15,414 nt of DNA from an uncultured Oscillospiraceae bacterium (GTDB taxonomy: Bacteria > Bacillota > Clostridia > Oscillospirales > Oscillospiraceae): NCBI GenBank assembly GCA_910577805.1, contig CAJTOE010000045.1, positions 1-15,414 on the forward strand, given 5' to 3'. Shown one piece after another: positions 6,920 to 13,257 of the stretch. Position numbers and translations under genes: made by a program. The notes under the pieces were generated by a model. It was not told the origin of the DNA. It worked only from the letters and a program-made list of their open reading frames with translations, and did not search any database. Positions within the stretch are counted from its first letter, which is position 1. Every line of letters starts with the position of its first letter.

Positions 6920-7437
6920 CCCGCTTCGTCCTGCCAGCCGCCCTGCCACACGTTGGTCACCACCCCCGTGAAGGAGGAATATTTGGTATAAAACATCCGG
7001 GCGGCGTTGGCGCCCATCTCATACACCCGGTTCAGGGTAAACCGGCCGTCGGCGATGATGCCCTTGCCCTGGGCGGTTATCAATACATTATAGCAGTCCT
7101 CGCCGCCGGTGGTGAGGACGTCGCCGCTCAAATAAATCTCCGGCTTGGAGGGGGGGAGCAGCTCCACCTTTTTGATCTCGCCCAGCGCACCGGCTCCTAC
7201 CCGCTCCTTGTCATAGATGAAATCGCCCACCTGAACCGATTCCGCCAAATAGTCCGGAGCCACCTCAATGACCATCTGGAAGGAGATCAACTCGTCGGAC
7301 AGGGTGGTGCCGGTGACGCTCCGGTTCCCCCGGACGTACAGGGCCAGGGCCATCACGGCCACCACCAGCAGGACCGCCACGTCAATGATGCTGATCACGC
7401 CGAAGAGCCGGCCGTTTTTGTCGATGATTTTTTTCAT
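6916..7437 (-). CDS. DUF4330 membrane-anchored protein (second copy)
   Basis: Protein of 173 residues with a short basic N-terminus (MKKIIDKNGRLFGVIS), one transmembrane helix at about 16-35 (IIDVAVLLVVAVMALALYV) and a soluble extracytoplasmic part. The RLFG...IDVAVLL start is the DUF4330 signature; function is unknown. GAGGAGGG lies just upstream of the ATG, which is 14 bases after the preceding stop. It shares topology and weak similarity with the gene before it, so the pair looks like an old tandem duplication. Its place between two glycosyltransferase genes suggests a part in export or attachment of the wall polysaccharide; that is inferred from context. Confidence 0.83.
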   Translation of the reverse strand: MKKIIDKNGRLFGVISIIDVAVLLVVAVMALALYVRGNRSVTGTTLSDELISFQMVIEVAPDYLAESVQVGDFIYDKERVGAGALGEIKKVELLPPSKPEIYLSGDVLTTGGEDCYNVLITAQGKGIIADGRFTLNRVYEMGANAARMFYTKYSSFTGVVTNVWQGGWQDEAG

Positions 7438-7451
7438 TGGTCCATCCCTCC

Positions 7452-7946
7452 TCAGCGCTCAATGGCGATCACGTCGCCGCTGCCGATGTAGCCGGGGCCG
7501 CGGACATAGATTTTATCCCCCACCCGCAGGGCATAGCTGCCGTTAATCAGCAGCTGGCTGTCGTCGCCGGTGGCGCTGGCCTCCACGGTCATGTTCACAT
7601 TGATGCGGTCCGGGACGGGCGCGTTGATCCAGGCGTGCTCCCGCTCGCTGAGGGTGAAATAGGTGCCCGGCTCGCACTGGACCTCCACTACCGTGCCCAG
7701 AGCGTTGTTCCGGGCGGAGTCGGTGATGCTCTGGCCCGGCTGCACCAGCTCCTCCAGAATGGGGAGGGCGCGGGTCAGGCGGATGGTGTAGCGCACCTGC
7801 TGGGTCTGGGGGATGGCCACGTTTTCCGCCTGGTGGGGGGCCACCGCCCGCCACAGCAGAAAGGCCCCCGCCAGCAGAGCCAGCAGCAGTACGATGCTGT
7901 CAAAAAAATTCAGCCGCAGGCGGAATTTCGGGGTTTGCTGTTCCAT
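7452..7946 (-). CDS. DUF4330-like membrane-anchored protein (first copy)
   Basis: Protein of 164 residues: a cytoplasmic N-terminus MEQQTPKFRLRLNFFDS, one transmembrane helix at about 17-36 (SIVLLLALLAGAFLLWRAVA), and a soluble domain rich in beta-type segments ending in VRGPGYIGSGDVIAIER. It resembles its downstream neighbour in length, topology and the D-x-xVLL helix start. The start at 7946 is chosen because AAAGGAG (7959-7965) precedes it and because an upstream in-frame ATG at 8030 lies deep inside the GT4 gene. It starts 4 bases after the GT4 stop. No enzymatic motif seen. Confidence 0.78.
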   Translation of the reverse strand: MEQQTPKFRLRLNFFDSIVLLLALLAGAFLLWRAVAPHQAENVAIPQTQQVRYTIRLTRALPILEELVQPGQSITDSARNNALGTVVEVQCEPGTYFTLSEREHAWINAPVPDRINVNMTVEASATGDDSQLLINGSYALRVGDKIYVRGPGYIGSGDVIAIER

Positions 7947-7950
7947 GATT

Positions 7951-9054
7951 TTAAGACGCTCCTTTCCAAATCGTCCGGTAAACGGACTCCACGTTTCGGG
8001 CGTAAACCTGGCCGGTGAATTTTTTCTCAAAAATCTCTTTCGCCCTGCGGGACATCCTGGCCCGCAGCTCCGGGCGGTCCATCAGGGTCTCCAGCTTACC
8101 GGCCAGGTCGGCGGCGCTGCCGTTTTCAAATAAAAATCCGTTTTCCCCCGGAAAAATCAGACTGGGGTTGCCGCCGCAGTCGCTGGCTATGGCAGGCAGT
8201 CCGATGCTCATCCCCTCCAGCAGGGACAGGCTGGAGGTCTCGGAGATGGTGGAGGCGTTGACCTGCACGTCCATGGCCCCCAGGGCCTCCTCCACGCGGG
8301 TCACAAAGCCGCCGAAAATCACGCTGCCGCTGAACATTGATTTTGCCTGCCTGCGTAATTCCTCCGCCTCGCTGCCGTCCCCGGCAATGAGGATTTTCAC
8401 GGCCCGGCCCCGCTGCTCCAGAAGGCCGGCGGCTTGCAATAAAACGTCGTGGCCCTTGTAAGGCTCTACGCGGGCCAGGATGCCCACCACAAAATCATCC
8501 GGCCGCAGGCCCCACTGGCTCCGGCAGTCCTCCGGCGGCGCGGGCAGGGGGGCCACGCCGTTGAGCATCTGGTGGATGCGCCGTTTGGGGATGCCGGAGG
8601 CGATTAGGATTTCCTGGGCGGAGGGTCCTACGGCAATGACCGCGTCGGCCAGCAGGCCGTCCAGCAGGCCGTTGAGCAGCCGTCCCGGCGGCGAGGACAG
8701 CAGCTTCCCCGGCGGGAAGGCGCAGTGCTTGGTATACACCGCCTTTTTGCCCTCCAGGCGGGCGGCAATGCGGCCGGCCAGGGCCCCGTGGGTATGGACG
8801 ATGTGGGGCTGAAAGGCCCGGATGCGCTTGCGCAGCAGGGGAATGGCCTTGCGGTCCATGGATTTGTCCGCCAGGGCGGGGATCTCGGACAGGGGGATTT
8901 TGAGATTTTCGATCCGGGGCTTCAGGGCGCTGCCCTCCGGCAGGACCACCGCCAGCTCGAATTTTTCCCGGTCGGCAAATTGCAGATAGTTGAGCAGCGC
9001 CCGTCCGCCGCCGCCAATGTTCGTGTCACTGATGATATGCAGCACCCGCGTCAT
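7951..9054 (-). CDS. GT4-family glycosyltransferase
   Basis: Cytoplasmic or membrane-associated sugar transferase of 367 residues, full length for GT4. The N-terminal Rossmann half has VLHIISDTNIGGGGRAL (4-20) for the acceptor side and PHIVHTHGALAG (83-94). The C-terminal half has VVGILARVEPYKGHDVLLQA (189-208), LIAGDGSE (222-229), and an intact EX7E pair at Glu272 and Glu280 (SETSSLSLLEGMSIGLPAI), so a retaining nucleotide-sugar transferase is expected. It probably builds the repeat unit of the polysaccharide; sugar and acceptor are unknown. The start has GGAGGAGG upstream and overlaps the ligase gene by 4 bases (ATGA). Confidence 0.92.
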   Translation of the reverse strand: MTRVLHIISDTNIGGGGRALLNYLQFADREKFELAVVLPEGSALKPRIENLKIPLSEIPALADKSMDRKAIPLLRKRIRAFQPHIVHTHGALAGRIAARLEGKKAVYTKHCAFPPGKLLSSPPGRLLNGLLDGLLADAVIAVGPSAQEILIASGIPKRRIHQMLNGVAPLPAPPEDCRSQWGLRPDDFVVGILARVEPYKGHDVLLQAAGLLEQRGRAVKILIAGDGSEAEELRRQAKSMFSGSVIFGGFVTRVEEALGAMDVQVNASTISETSSLSLLEGMSIGLPAIASDCGGNPSLIFPGENGFLFENGSAADLAGKLETLMDRPELRARMSRRAKEIFEKKFTGQVYARNVESVYRTIWKGAS

Positions 9055-10484
9055 GCCTCTGCCTCCTCCGCGGCAAACCGGGCCCAGGCCATCCCCAGGC
9101 CAGCCACCACCCAGAACAGCAGCATTACCCGGTAGTTATAAAATGCGTGGTCCGTCATGCCGTTTGCTAAAAATCCGCCCATGCCGGATAAAATTCCGAT
9201 CAAAAACAGTCTGGTCTCCCACTTTTTGTTCTTCGCCATCGCCGCGCAGAGCTGACGGCACAGGGCCAGAATGACCACCAGGAACACCAGCAGGGCGCAG
9301 ATGCCCCCATCCGCCGCCATTTGCAGGTAGAGGTTGTGGGCGTGCTCCGCGTTGGCGGCGTTGTAGCTGTACCGGGGGTAGACCAGGTTAAAGGCGCCGG
9401 TGCCGGGGCCAACTCCGGACAGCCAGTAGTCCTTCAGCATCGCCACAGAACCCATCCAGATGGCCACCCGGTAGGACGTGGAGCTGTCCTGAAGATTGCC
9501 GATGCTGGAGAAGCGCTCCATCACCGAGGCGGGCATCACCGCCGCCAGTCCCACCAGGACCACCGGGGCCAGCACGATCAGCTGGGGCTTGAGCAGCAGG
9601 AAGAAAATACCGCCCGCCAGCAGCAGGCTCACCCAGCTGCCCCGCGAAAGGGTCATCAGCAGGCACAGGCCCATCAGGCCGCAGCACAGCAGCCACAGCA
9701 CTCTCTGCCCCCAGCTCTTTGCCGTGAGCAGCAGGGACCCGCCCAGAGGGAAAATCAGGACCAGGTATTCGCCCAGAACGTTGGGGTTTTCCAGGGTGGC
9801 GTATACCCGCGTGGAAACGGAGAACATATCGCTGTCCACCCAGGAGGCCTCCCCGCTTACGCCGAACACGTACTGGGCCACGCCCAGCAGGGAGACTGCC
9901 GTTGCCGCCAGCACCAGCAGAGCGGTGAAGGTGTGCAGCTTTCTGCGGCTGTCCGCGCCGTTTTCCACCACCAGGGAAAACAGCACAAAGCAGAAGGTCA
10001 GAAGCCCCGGAAGCAGGCTCTCCTGGGGGTTCACGGACAGCACCGCCGCCGCCAGATAGACCCCGGCAAACAGCAGGATGTACTTGTTGGCCGGGGCGTA
10101 GGCCAGGGGTTTACTGCCCTCCCGGACCAGGCGCAGGGCCAGAGAGCAGAAGGCCGCCGCCACCAGCGCCGCCGCCTGCATGGTGGACAGCATGGGGGCC
10201 AGCACCGCCGCCAGGGTACACCAGAAGAAATTTTGCAGAAAGACGCTGCCGGTAAACACCCGGTCCAGCCTCAGCTTTTGATAGAGCAGGGTAAAAAGCT
10301 CCCGGAGCCTGGACCACAGGCGGAAAAAGATGCTGGAGCGGGCGATGTTCTCGCCCAGGGCGGTGGGGCGCAGGAAACCCTGGACCACCCGGCTGGACTG
10401 CCACTGACGGCCGAACCAGCCGCACACCGCCGCCAAAAACCGCCACAGGAGGCTTCCTTGCAGGATATCGTATACAAGCTGCAT
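9051..10484 (-). CDS. O-antigen ligase / Wzy-type polysaccharide polymerase-like membrane protein
   Basis: Integral membrane protein of 477 residues with roughly a dozen hydrophobic segments and the Wzy_C/WaaL signatures: ARG-containing loop before TLENPNVLGEYL (230-241), TLSRGSW (278-284), and the large outer loop GVGPGTGAF (357-365) with EHAHNLYLQMAADGG (380-394), where His381/His383 and Asn384 fit the ligase H-x-x-N motif. The family moves glycans from an undecaprenyl carrier to a growing chain or acceptor outside the membrane. In a Gram-positive it would polymerise or attach a wall polysaccharide rather than O-antigen. An N-terminal stretch of about 70 residues ahead of the first helix is extra. 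It starts 4 bases after the murJ stop behind a weak GAGG. Confidence 0.88.
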   Translation of the reverse strand: MQLVYDILQGSLLWRFLAAVCGWFGRQWQSSRVVQGFLRPTALGENIARSSIFFRLWSRLRELFTLLYQKLRLDRVFTGSVFLQNFFWCTLAAVLAPMLSTMQAAALVAAAFCSLALRLVREGSKPLAYAPANKYILLFAGVYLAAAVLSVNPQESLLPGLLTFCFVLFSLVVENGADSRRKLHTFTALLVLAATAVSLLGVAQYVFGVSGEASWVDSDMFSVSTRVYATLENPNVLGEYLVLIFPLGGSLLLTAKSWGQRVLWLLCCGLMGLCLLMTLSRGSWVSLLLAGGIFFLLLKPQLIVLAPVVLVGLAAVMPASVMERFSSIGNLQDSSTSYRVAIWMGSVAMLKDYWLSGVGPGTGAFNLVYPRYSYNAANAEHAHNLYLQMAADGGICALLVFLVVILALCRQLCAAMAKNKKWETRLFLIGILSGMGGFLANGMTDHAFYNYRVMLLFWVVAGLGMAWARFAAEEAEA

Positions 10485-10488
10485 TGCT

Positions 10489-12036
10489 TCAACCTCGTTT
10501 CAAAAGTTTCTTCAAAATCGCCGTCTCCTCCAGGCGGAGCAGGACTGCCGCCCCGAAGTAGACCAGCACTCCCGTCAGGGCGGTCGCGCCCAGGGTGAGC
10601 AGCAGGCCCAGCTTTCCGGCCAGCAGGCCGTCCGTCAGCCGGCAGACCCCGGCGGCAGCGGCGGACATGAGCAAAGCCGCCGCCAGCATCCGCCCAAAGG
10701 CGGACCACAGCGCTCTGGTCAAAAGCTTCTCCCGGCGCTGCATGGGGAGCAGCAGCAGCAGGGCGTATACCGTGGAGGACACGGCGGAGGAGACCGCCAG
10801 ACCCGCCACACCGAAGGGCTGCGTCAGCACGACGCACAGCAGGATATTGACCAGGATGGACACGCCTCCGGCCAGCAGGGGGATTTTTCCCTCCTGGCGG
10901 GCGAAGTAGGCCCGGCTCAAAATATTCTGTACGGCGTAGCCCGCCATCCCCAGAGACACCCAGAACAGCCCTTGGGAGGTGATTTGGATGGAAAACGCGT
11001 CGAACTCTCCGTCCCCGTACAGAAAGCTCACCAGGGGCCGGGACAGAATCATCAGGCCCGCCGCCATGGGCAGGACGAAAAACAGCGTCCCCCGGAGGGT
11101 CTGGCGCAGGGTGTCGGTAAAGGCGTTCTGATCGTCTCCGGCGCTGAGACGGGAGAGTTTTGGGAAAATCACGTTGGTAATGGACAGCACAAAAACGCCG
11201 GCTAAAATCAGGTACAGGTTGGTGGCGTACTCAATCGCCGACACGCCCGCCCCGTTGTACAGCCGGGAGCCGAATTTGGAATTGATGGTCAGATTGATGG
11301 GCTGCACCCAGGTAGAGACCATCACAGGTCCCATCAGGGCGAGCACCTGCCCCATCTCATGGGAGCGCAGGTCCAGACCAGGGCGGTATCGAAAGCCCTT
11401 CCGGTGCAGGGCCGGGACCTGCACCGCCGCCTGGAGGAACCAGCCCAGCAGGAACGCCCCCGCCAGGCCCCAGATGCCGAAGCGGCCGTTCAGGGTCCAG
11501 AAGTATAGTATGATGACCAGATTGGACACGGTGCTGATAAAGGCCGGGACGTTAAATTCTCCCAGCGACTGCAAGATACCCACGAACGAAAACGCCGCGC
11601 CGGTAAAAAGCACCGTGGGGAACATGATACGGGTCAGCTCCGCGGCCAGGGCGGCGGTCGGGGCGTCGTAGCCGTCGGCAAAGAGGGTGACCAGCGGTCC
11701 GGCGCACAGCATCCCCAGGACGGTGAGCAGGGCGGACACCAGGGTGATGGCGGTGATAAAGCTTCCGGCAAATTGAAAGGCTTTTTTCTGGCCGCGCTTG
11801 GCCAGGCATTCCGTAAAGGCGGGGATGAAGCAGGCCGCAATGGCGGAGGCGAACACCGCGTCAAAAAAGACTCTTGGGATACGGCTGGCGGTGTAGAAGG
11901 CGTTGGCCTCCATGCCGGTGCCGTAGTGGACGGCCAGCAGGCGGTCCCGGTAGAGGCCCAGGAGCTTGCCCAGGAGGGTGATGGCCATTACGGCGGAGAT
12001 GGTTTTGGTGGAGCTGTTCTGATGTTCTTGGGACAT
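10489..12036 (-). CDS. murJ: MurJ/MviN-family lipid-linked glycan flippase
   Basis: MOP-superfamily transporter of 515 residues, 13-14 hydrophobic segments, covering the whole MviN/MurJ domain. The family start is clear: LLGKLLGLYRDRLLA, YGTGMEANAFYTASRIP, FASAIAACFIPAF; later ITNVIFPKLSRL and YFARQEGKIPLL fit as well. By motif alignment to E. coli MurJ, several charged residues reported as essential there are different: Arg18 is Lys, Asp39 is Asn (MEANAF), Arg52 is Phe, Arg270 is Asn (EYATNL); Arg24 is kept. As first gene of a polysaccharide operon it may flip that glycan carrier rather than lipid II, which is an inference. AAAGGGCGG precedes the ATG, and a 17-bp-spaced promoter lies about 30 bp upstream. 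Confidence 0.9.
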   Translation of the reverse strand: MSQEHQNSSTKTISAVMAITLLGKLLGLYRDRLLAVHYGTGMEANAFYTASRIPRVFFDAVFASAIAACFIPAFTECLAKRGQKKAFQFAGSFITAITLVSALLTVLGMLCAGPLVTLFADGYDAPTAALAAELTRIMFPTVLFTGAAFSFVGILQSLGEFNVPAFISTVSNLVIILYFWTLNGRFGIWGLAGAFLLGWFLQAAVQVPALHRKGFRYRPGLDLRSHEMGQVLALMGPVMVSTWVQPINLTINSKFGSRLYNGAGVSAIEYATNLYLILAGVFVLSITNVIFPKLSRLSAGDDQNAFTDTLRQTLRGTLFFVLPMAAGLMILSRPLVSFLYGDGEFDAFSIQITSQGLFWVSLGMAGYAVQNILSRAYFARQEGKIPLLAGGVSILVNILLCVVLTQPFGVAGLAVSSAVSSTVYALLLLLPMQRREKLLTRALWSAFGRMLAAALLMSAAAAGVCRLTDGLLAGKLGLLLTLGATALTGVLVYFGAAVLLRLEETAILKKLLKRG

Positions 12037-12067
12037 GGCTTCGCCGCCCTTTCTTGCATGTTTGAAT

Positions 12068-12096
12068 ATTGTACCTGAAATTTATGAACTTTTCAA
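12068..12096 (-). promoter_or_regulatory. Promoter of the wall-polysaccharide operon
   Basis: On the - strand, -35 TTGAAA (12091-12096), 17-bp spacer, -10 TACAAT (12068-12073), with the murJ ATG at 12036. It drives six genes with gaps of at most 14 bases or overlaps of 4 and no internal terminator seen. Confidence 0.8.
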
Positions 12097-12139
12097 GACT
12101 TCCCAGGAAGAACCTGTGTCGTTTTGTGCGTTAATTTTA

Positions 12140-12168
12140 TTGCATTGCGTCGAATTTTGTGATATGCT
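12140..12168 (+). promoter_or_regulatory. Promoter of the holin-like toxin mRNA
   Basis: -35 TTGCAT (12140-12145), 17-bp spacer, -10 TATGCT (12163-12168) with the extended TGn element directly upstream (TGATATGCT). Transcription would start near 12175, giving a leader of about 107 nt. It diverges from the murJ promoter. Confidence 0.7.
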
Positions 12169-12222
12169 GTTGGCAGGAAAGAATGAATTCTTTCAGCGCT
12201 GTCCGTAACGGTAGGCGGTTGG

Positions 12223-12276
12223 CCCCTCTAATAACCTGGAGGGGACTTCTTGCCCTCTCCAGCCGAGAGGAGGGGG
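12223..12276 (+). promoter_or_regulatory. Structured toxin leader with alternative pairings that can hide the ribosome-binding site
   Basis: The strong SD AGGAGGGGG (12268-12276) sits 5 bases before the toxin ATG. CCTCT (12254-12258) pairs with AGAGG (12266-12270), covering its start. CCCCTC (12223-12228) can pair either with GAGGGG at 12239-12244 or with GAGGGG in the SD (12270-12275). These alternatives exclude one another, as in the metastable leaders of known type I toxin mRNAs. The pairings are read directly; their use in the cell is inferred. Confidence 0.55.
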
Positions 12277-12281
12277 TGCCC

Positions 12282-12374
12282 ATGTTGACATATTCGGATC
12301 TGTTTCAGTTCTGTCTGGTTATCATTGGCATTTGCGGCCTGTTCTTACAGGTATATAACAGCAAAAAGAAGTAA
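12282..12374 (+). CDS. Small holin-like membrane toxin of a type I toxin-antitoxin system
   Basis: A 30-residue peptide, MLTYSDLFQFCLVIIGICGL then FLQVYNSKKK: short polar N-terminus with the T-Y-x-x-L-F pattern, a single hydrophobic helix (about 7-25) and a basic KKK tail. This is the pattern of the putative holin-like toxins of Firmicutes (TxpA/BsrG relatives), which insert in the membrane and stop growth. The start is fixed by AGGAGGGGG 5 bases upstream; a longer in-frame ORF beginning at 12159 is rejected because it has no RBS and would start before the predicted transcript. The gene has its own promoter, a structured leader, and an antisense RNA facing it from the 3' side that overlaps the end of the coding region. 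Together these make a full type I locus. Confidence 0.85.
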   Translation: MLTYSDLFQFCLVIIGICGLFLQVYNSKKK

Positions 12375-12459
12375 CCGCCCACAGCTGTCCCCACAGTTCG
12401 GCGGTTACTTCTTCGTAACCCAATGAGGGGCTGACCGTCTACCGGCAGCGCCCTTTCTT
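12362..12459 (-). ncRNA. Antisense RNA antitoxin, convergent with the toxin mRNA
   Basis: A near-consensus - strand promoter (12466-12494) would start transcription near 12459. A 14-bp perfect stem with a CTTCTTTTT tail ends it near 12362, giving about 98 nt. The RNA carries no ORF with an RBS and is fully complementary to the last codons and 3' UTR of the toxin mRNA. The layout, 3'-overlapping convergent RNAs, is that of txpA/RatA and bsrG/SR4. Ends are predicted, not measured. Confidence 0.8.
12366..12413 (-). terminator. Terminator of the antisense RNA (14-bp inverted repeat over the toxin 3' end)
   Basis: Perfect arms AAGAAGTAACCGCC (12366-12379) and GGCGGTTACTTCTT (12400-12413) around a 20-nt loop. 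On the - strand the stem runs into CTTCTTTTTGC, a good T tract; on the + strand no T tract follows. The left arm contains the toxin stop codon, so the same hairpin forms at the end of the toxin reading frame. Confidence 0.85.
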
Positions 12460-12462
12460 TTA
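12427..12462 (+). terminator. Terminator of the toxin mRNA
   Basis: GGGC-TG-A-CCG pairs with CGG-CA-GC-GCCC around a 5-nt loop, with small bulges, followed by TTTCTTTT. It would end the toxin mRNA almost exactly at the start site of the antisense RNA, so the two RNAs overlap by about 100 bp. Confidence 0.6.
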
Positions 12463-12465
12463 TAA

Positions 12466-12494
12466 AGTGTACCTGTTTTGTATTGGTTTGTCAA
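12466..12494 (-). promoter_or_regulatory. Strong promoter of the antisense RNA
   Basis: On the - strand, -35 TTGACA (perfect, 12489-12494), 17-bp spacer, -10 TACACT (12466-12471). It is stronger by consensus than the toxin promoter, as expected for an antitoxin RNA made in excess. Confidence 0.85.
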
Positions 12495-12514
12495 GGGATT
12501 ATACGAAAATTTTT

Positions 12515-12552
12515 AGTGCGGAGGTTTTTCACCCCCCAGTCCCCTCCGCACT
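12515..12552 (-). terminator. Hairpin after the 101-residue gene (probable weak terminator)
   Basis: 10-bp perfect stem AGTGCGGAGG (12515-12524) with CCTCCGCACT (12543-12552), 18-nt loop, starting 4 bases after the stop codon of the - strand gene. The tail is AAAAATTTTC, so termination may be incomplete and transcription could run into the antisense RNA promoter. Confidence 0.5.
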
Positions 12553-12556
12553 CTGC

Positions 12557-12862
12557 CTACGCAAAATACGTCAGAATACGTTCCAGGACATCGTCCTGTC
12601 TGCCTGGCCACGCTTTGGTAAGCATATCCAGGGCAAGGTGATTGGGGATATCTCTCATAAACTCCGCGTCACGGTGGACCATAAGCAGGACGAAGATCAA
12701 TTCATAGAAGCCTTCTTTCCGGAGTTTTTTAATGAGGGAGTACATTTTACTCATTGTCATTTGTTCACCTGGGGTACAGATAAGGTACCACCTGCCTCTA
12801 TAATCTGAGATCCATTTCAGGAAGCGCTGGGTTTCTCTGGCGCGGTATTTTTTTCGATTCAT
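12557..12862 (-). CDS. Unrecognised 101-residue protein under palindromic operator control
   Basis: I do not recognise a family. The protein is basic at the N-terminus (MNRKKYRARETQRFLKWI), has a hydrophobic stretch in the middle (YELIFVLLMVHRDAEFM) and ends in DVLERILTYFA; it looks mostly helical and soluble. It is probably real: AGGAGG lies 6 bases before the ATG, there is a good promoter with -10 TATAAT set between two palindromes, and a hairpin follows the stop. It is divergent from an Arc-like gene and close to an integrase, so a role in control of a small mobile element (repressor, excision or maintenance) is possible but rests on context only. Confidence 0.65.
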   Translation of the reverse strand: MNRKKYRARETQRFLKWISDYRGRWYLICTPGEQMTMSKMYSLIKKLRKEGFYELIFVLLMVHRDAEFMRDIPNHLALDMLTKAWPGRQDDVLERILTYFA

Positions 12863-12890
12863 ATGTTTCCTCCTACTGAATTTTTGTGCC

Positions 12891-12934
12891 TAAGTGATAT
12901 CACCTATTATACAGTGATATCACTTAGAAATCAA
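12891..12934 (-). promoter_or_regulatory. Promoter and double palindromic operator of the 101-residue gene
   Basis: On the - strand, -35 TTGATT (12929-12934), 17-bp spacer, -10 TATAAT (12906-12911). The -10 lies between two copies of the self-complementary GTGATATCAC (12894-12903 and 12914-12923), whose centres are exactly 20 bp apart. The copies also form a larger inverted repeat TAAGTGATATCAC / GTGATATCACTTA with a 10-bp centre. A bound dimer pair would block the promoter; the protein that binds is unknown. Confidence 0.8.
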
Positions 12935-12953
12935 TAACTTTCCAAAATTTTTG

Positions 12954-12982
12954 TTTGACGGTATTATGTTGTCAAATTGACA
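12954..12982 (+). promoter_or_regulatory. Operator repeats in front of the Arc-like gene
   Basis: Three half-sites lie together: TTTGAC (12954-12959), GTCAAA (12971-12976) and TTGACA (12977-12982). The first two form a 6-bp inverted repeat around TATTAT (12962-12967), a likely -10 with TTTCCA (12939-12944) as a weak -35. The last two form the 13-bp palindrome TGTCAA-A-TTGACA just upstream of the RBS. Ribbon-helix-helix proteins bind such paired short sites, so autoregulation by the Arc-like protein is the simple reading. Confidence 0.55.
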
Positions 12983-13000
12983 GCACTGGAGGATTTCAAT

Positions 13001-13198
13001 ATGCCATCACATCTGCCTCAATACCCACTTCGTATCCCAACTGAAACCATGGACAAGCTCAAATACATCGCAGACCGGAACGGACGCTCGGCCAACAAGG
13101 AAATCGAACAGCTTATCTTACGGCGCATTGCCGCCTGGGAAAAAGCCCACGGCCCCATCCTCTTTGACGACGGCTTTGTCCCCCGCTCCCGCACATAA
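13001..13198 (+). CDS. Arc-family ribbon-helix-helix DNA-binding protein
   Basis: Small transcription regulator of 65 residues. Residues 6-45 match phage P22 Arc: PQYPLRIPTETMDKLKYIAD is the beta strand and first helix (Arc: PQFNLRWPREVLDLVRKVAE) and RNGRSANKEIEQLILRRI is the turn and second helix. A 15-20 residue tail rich in acidic and aromatic residues follows. The start is ATG 13001 with GGAGG at 12988-12992; an in-frame TTG at 12977 lies within the operator and lacks an RBS. It sits divergent from the 101-residue gene and ends at a terminator shared with the convergent integrase gene. It probably represses its own promoter, and perhaps the integrase; both are inferred. Confidence 0.88.
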   Translation: MPSHLPQYPLRIPTETMDKLKYIADRNGRSANKEIEQLILRRIAAWEKAHGPILFDDGFVPRSRT

Positions 13199-13203
13199 GA
13201 AAA

Positions 13204-13240
13204 CGGGGAACCGAACAATTCGGTTCCCCGCCAGTTTTTT
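13204..13240. terminator. Bidirectional terminator between the Arc-like gene and the integrase
   Basis: 12-bp perfect stem CGGGGAACCGAA (13204-13215) and TTCGGTTCCCCG (13219-13230), CAA loop. The + strand continues CCAGTTTTTT and the - strand TTTTCTTATG, so it serves both convergent genes. Confidence 0.92.
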
Positions 13241-13257
13241 GGAGGCGAAGCTTCCTG

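Noticed and set aside
9321..10598. Long + strand ORF (425 codons) opposite the O-antigen ligase gene
   Set aside because: Gln/His/Gly-rich antisense translation with no recognisable domain. The - strand frame has the full ligase pattern and operon spacing.
12159..12374. 71-codon version of the toxin ORF
   Set aside because: The extra N-terminal 41 codons precede the predicted transcript start, lack an RBS and encode unrelated polar sequence. The SD at 12268-12276 fixes the start at 12282.
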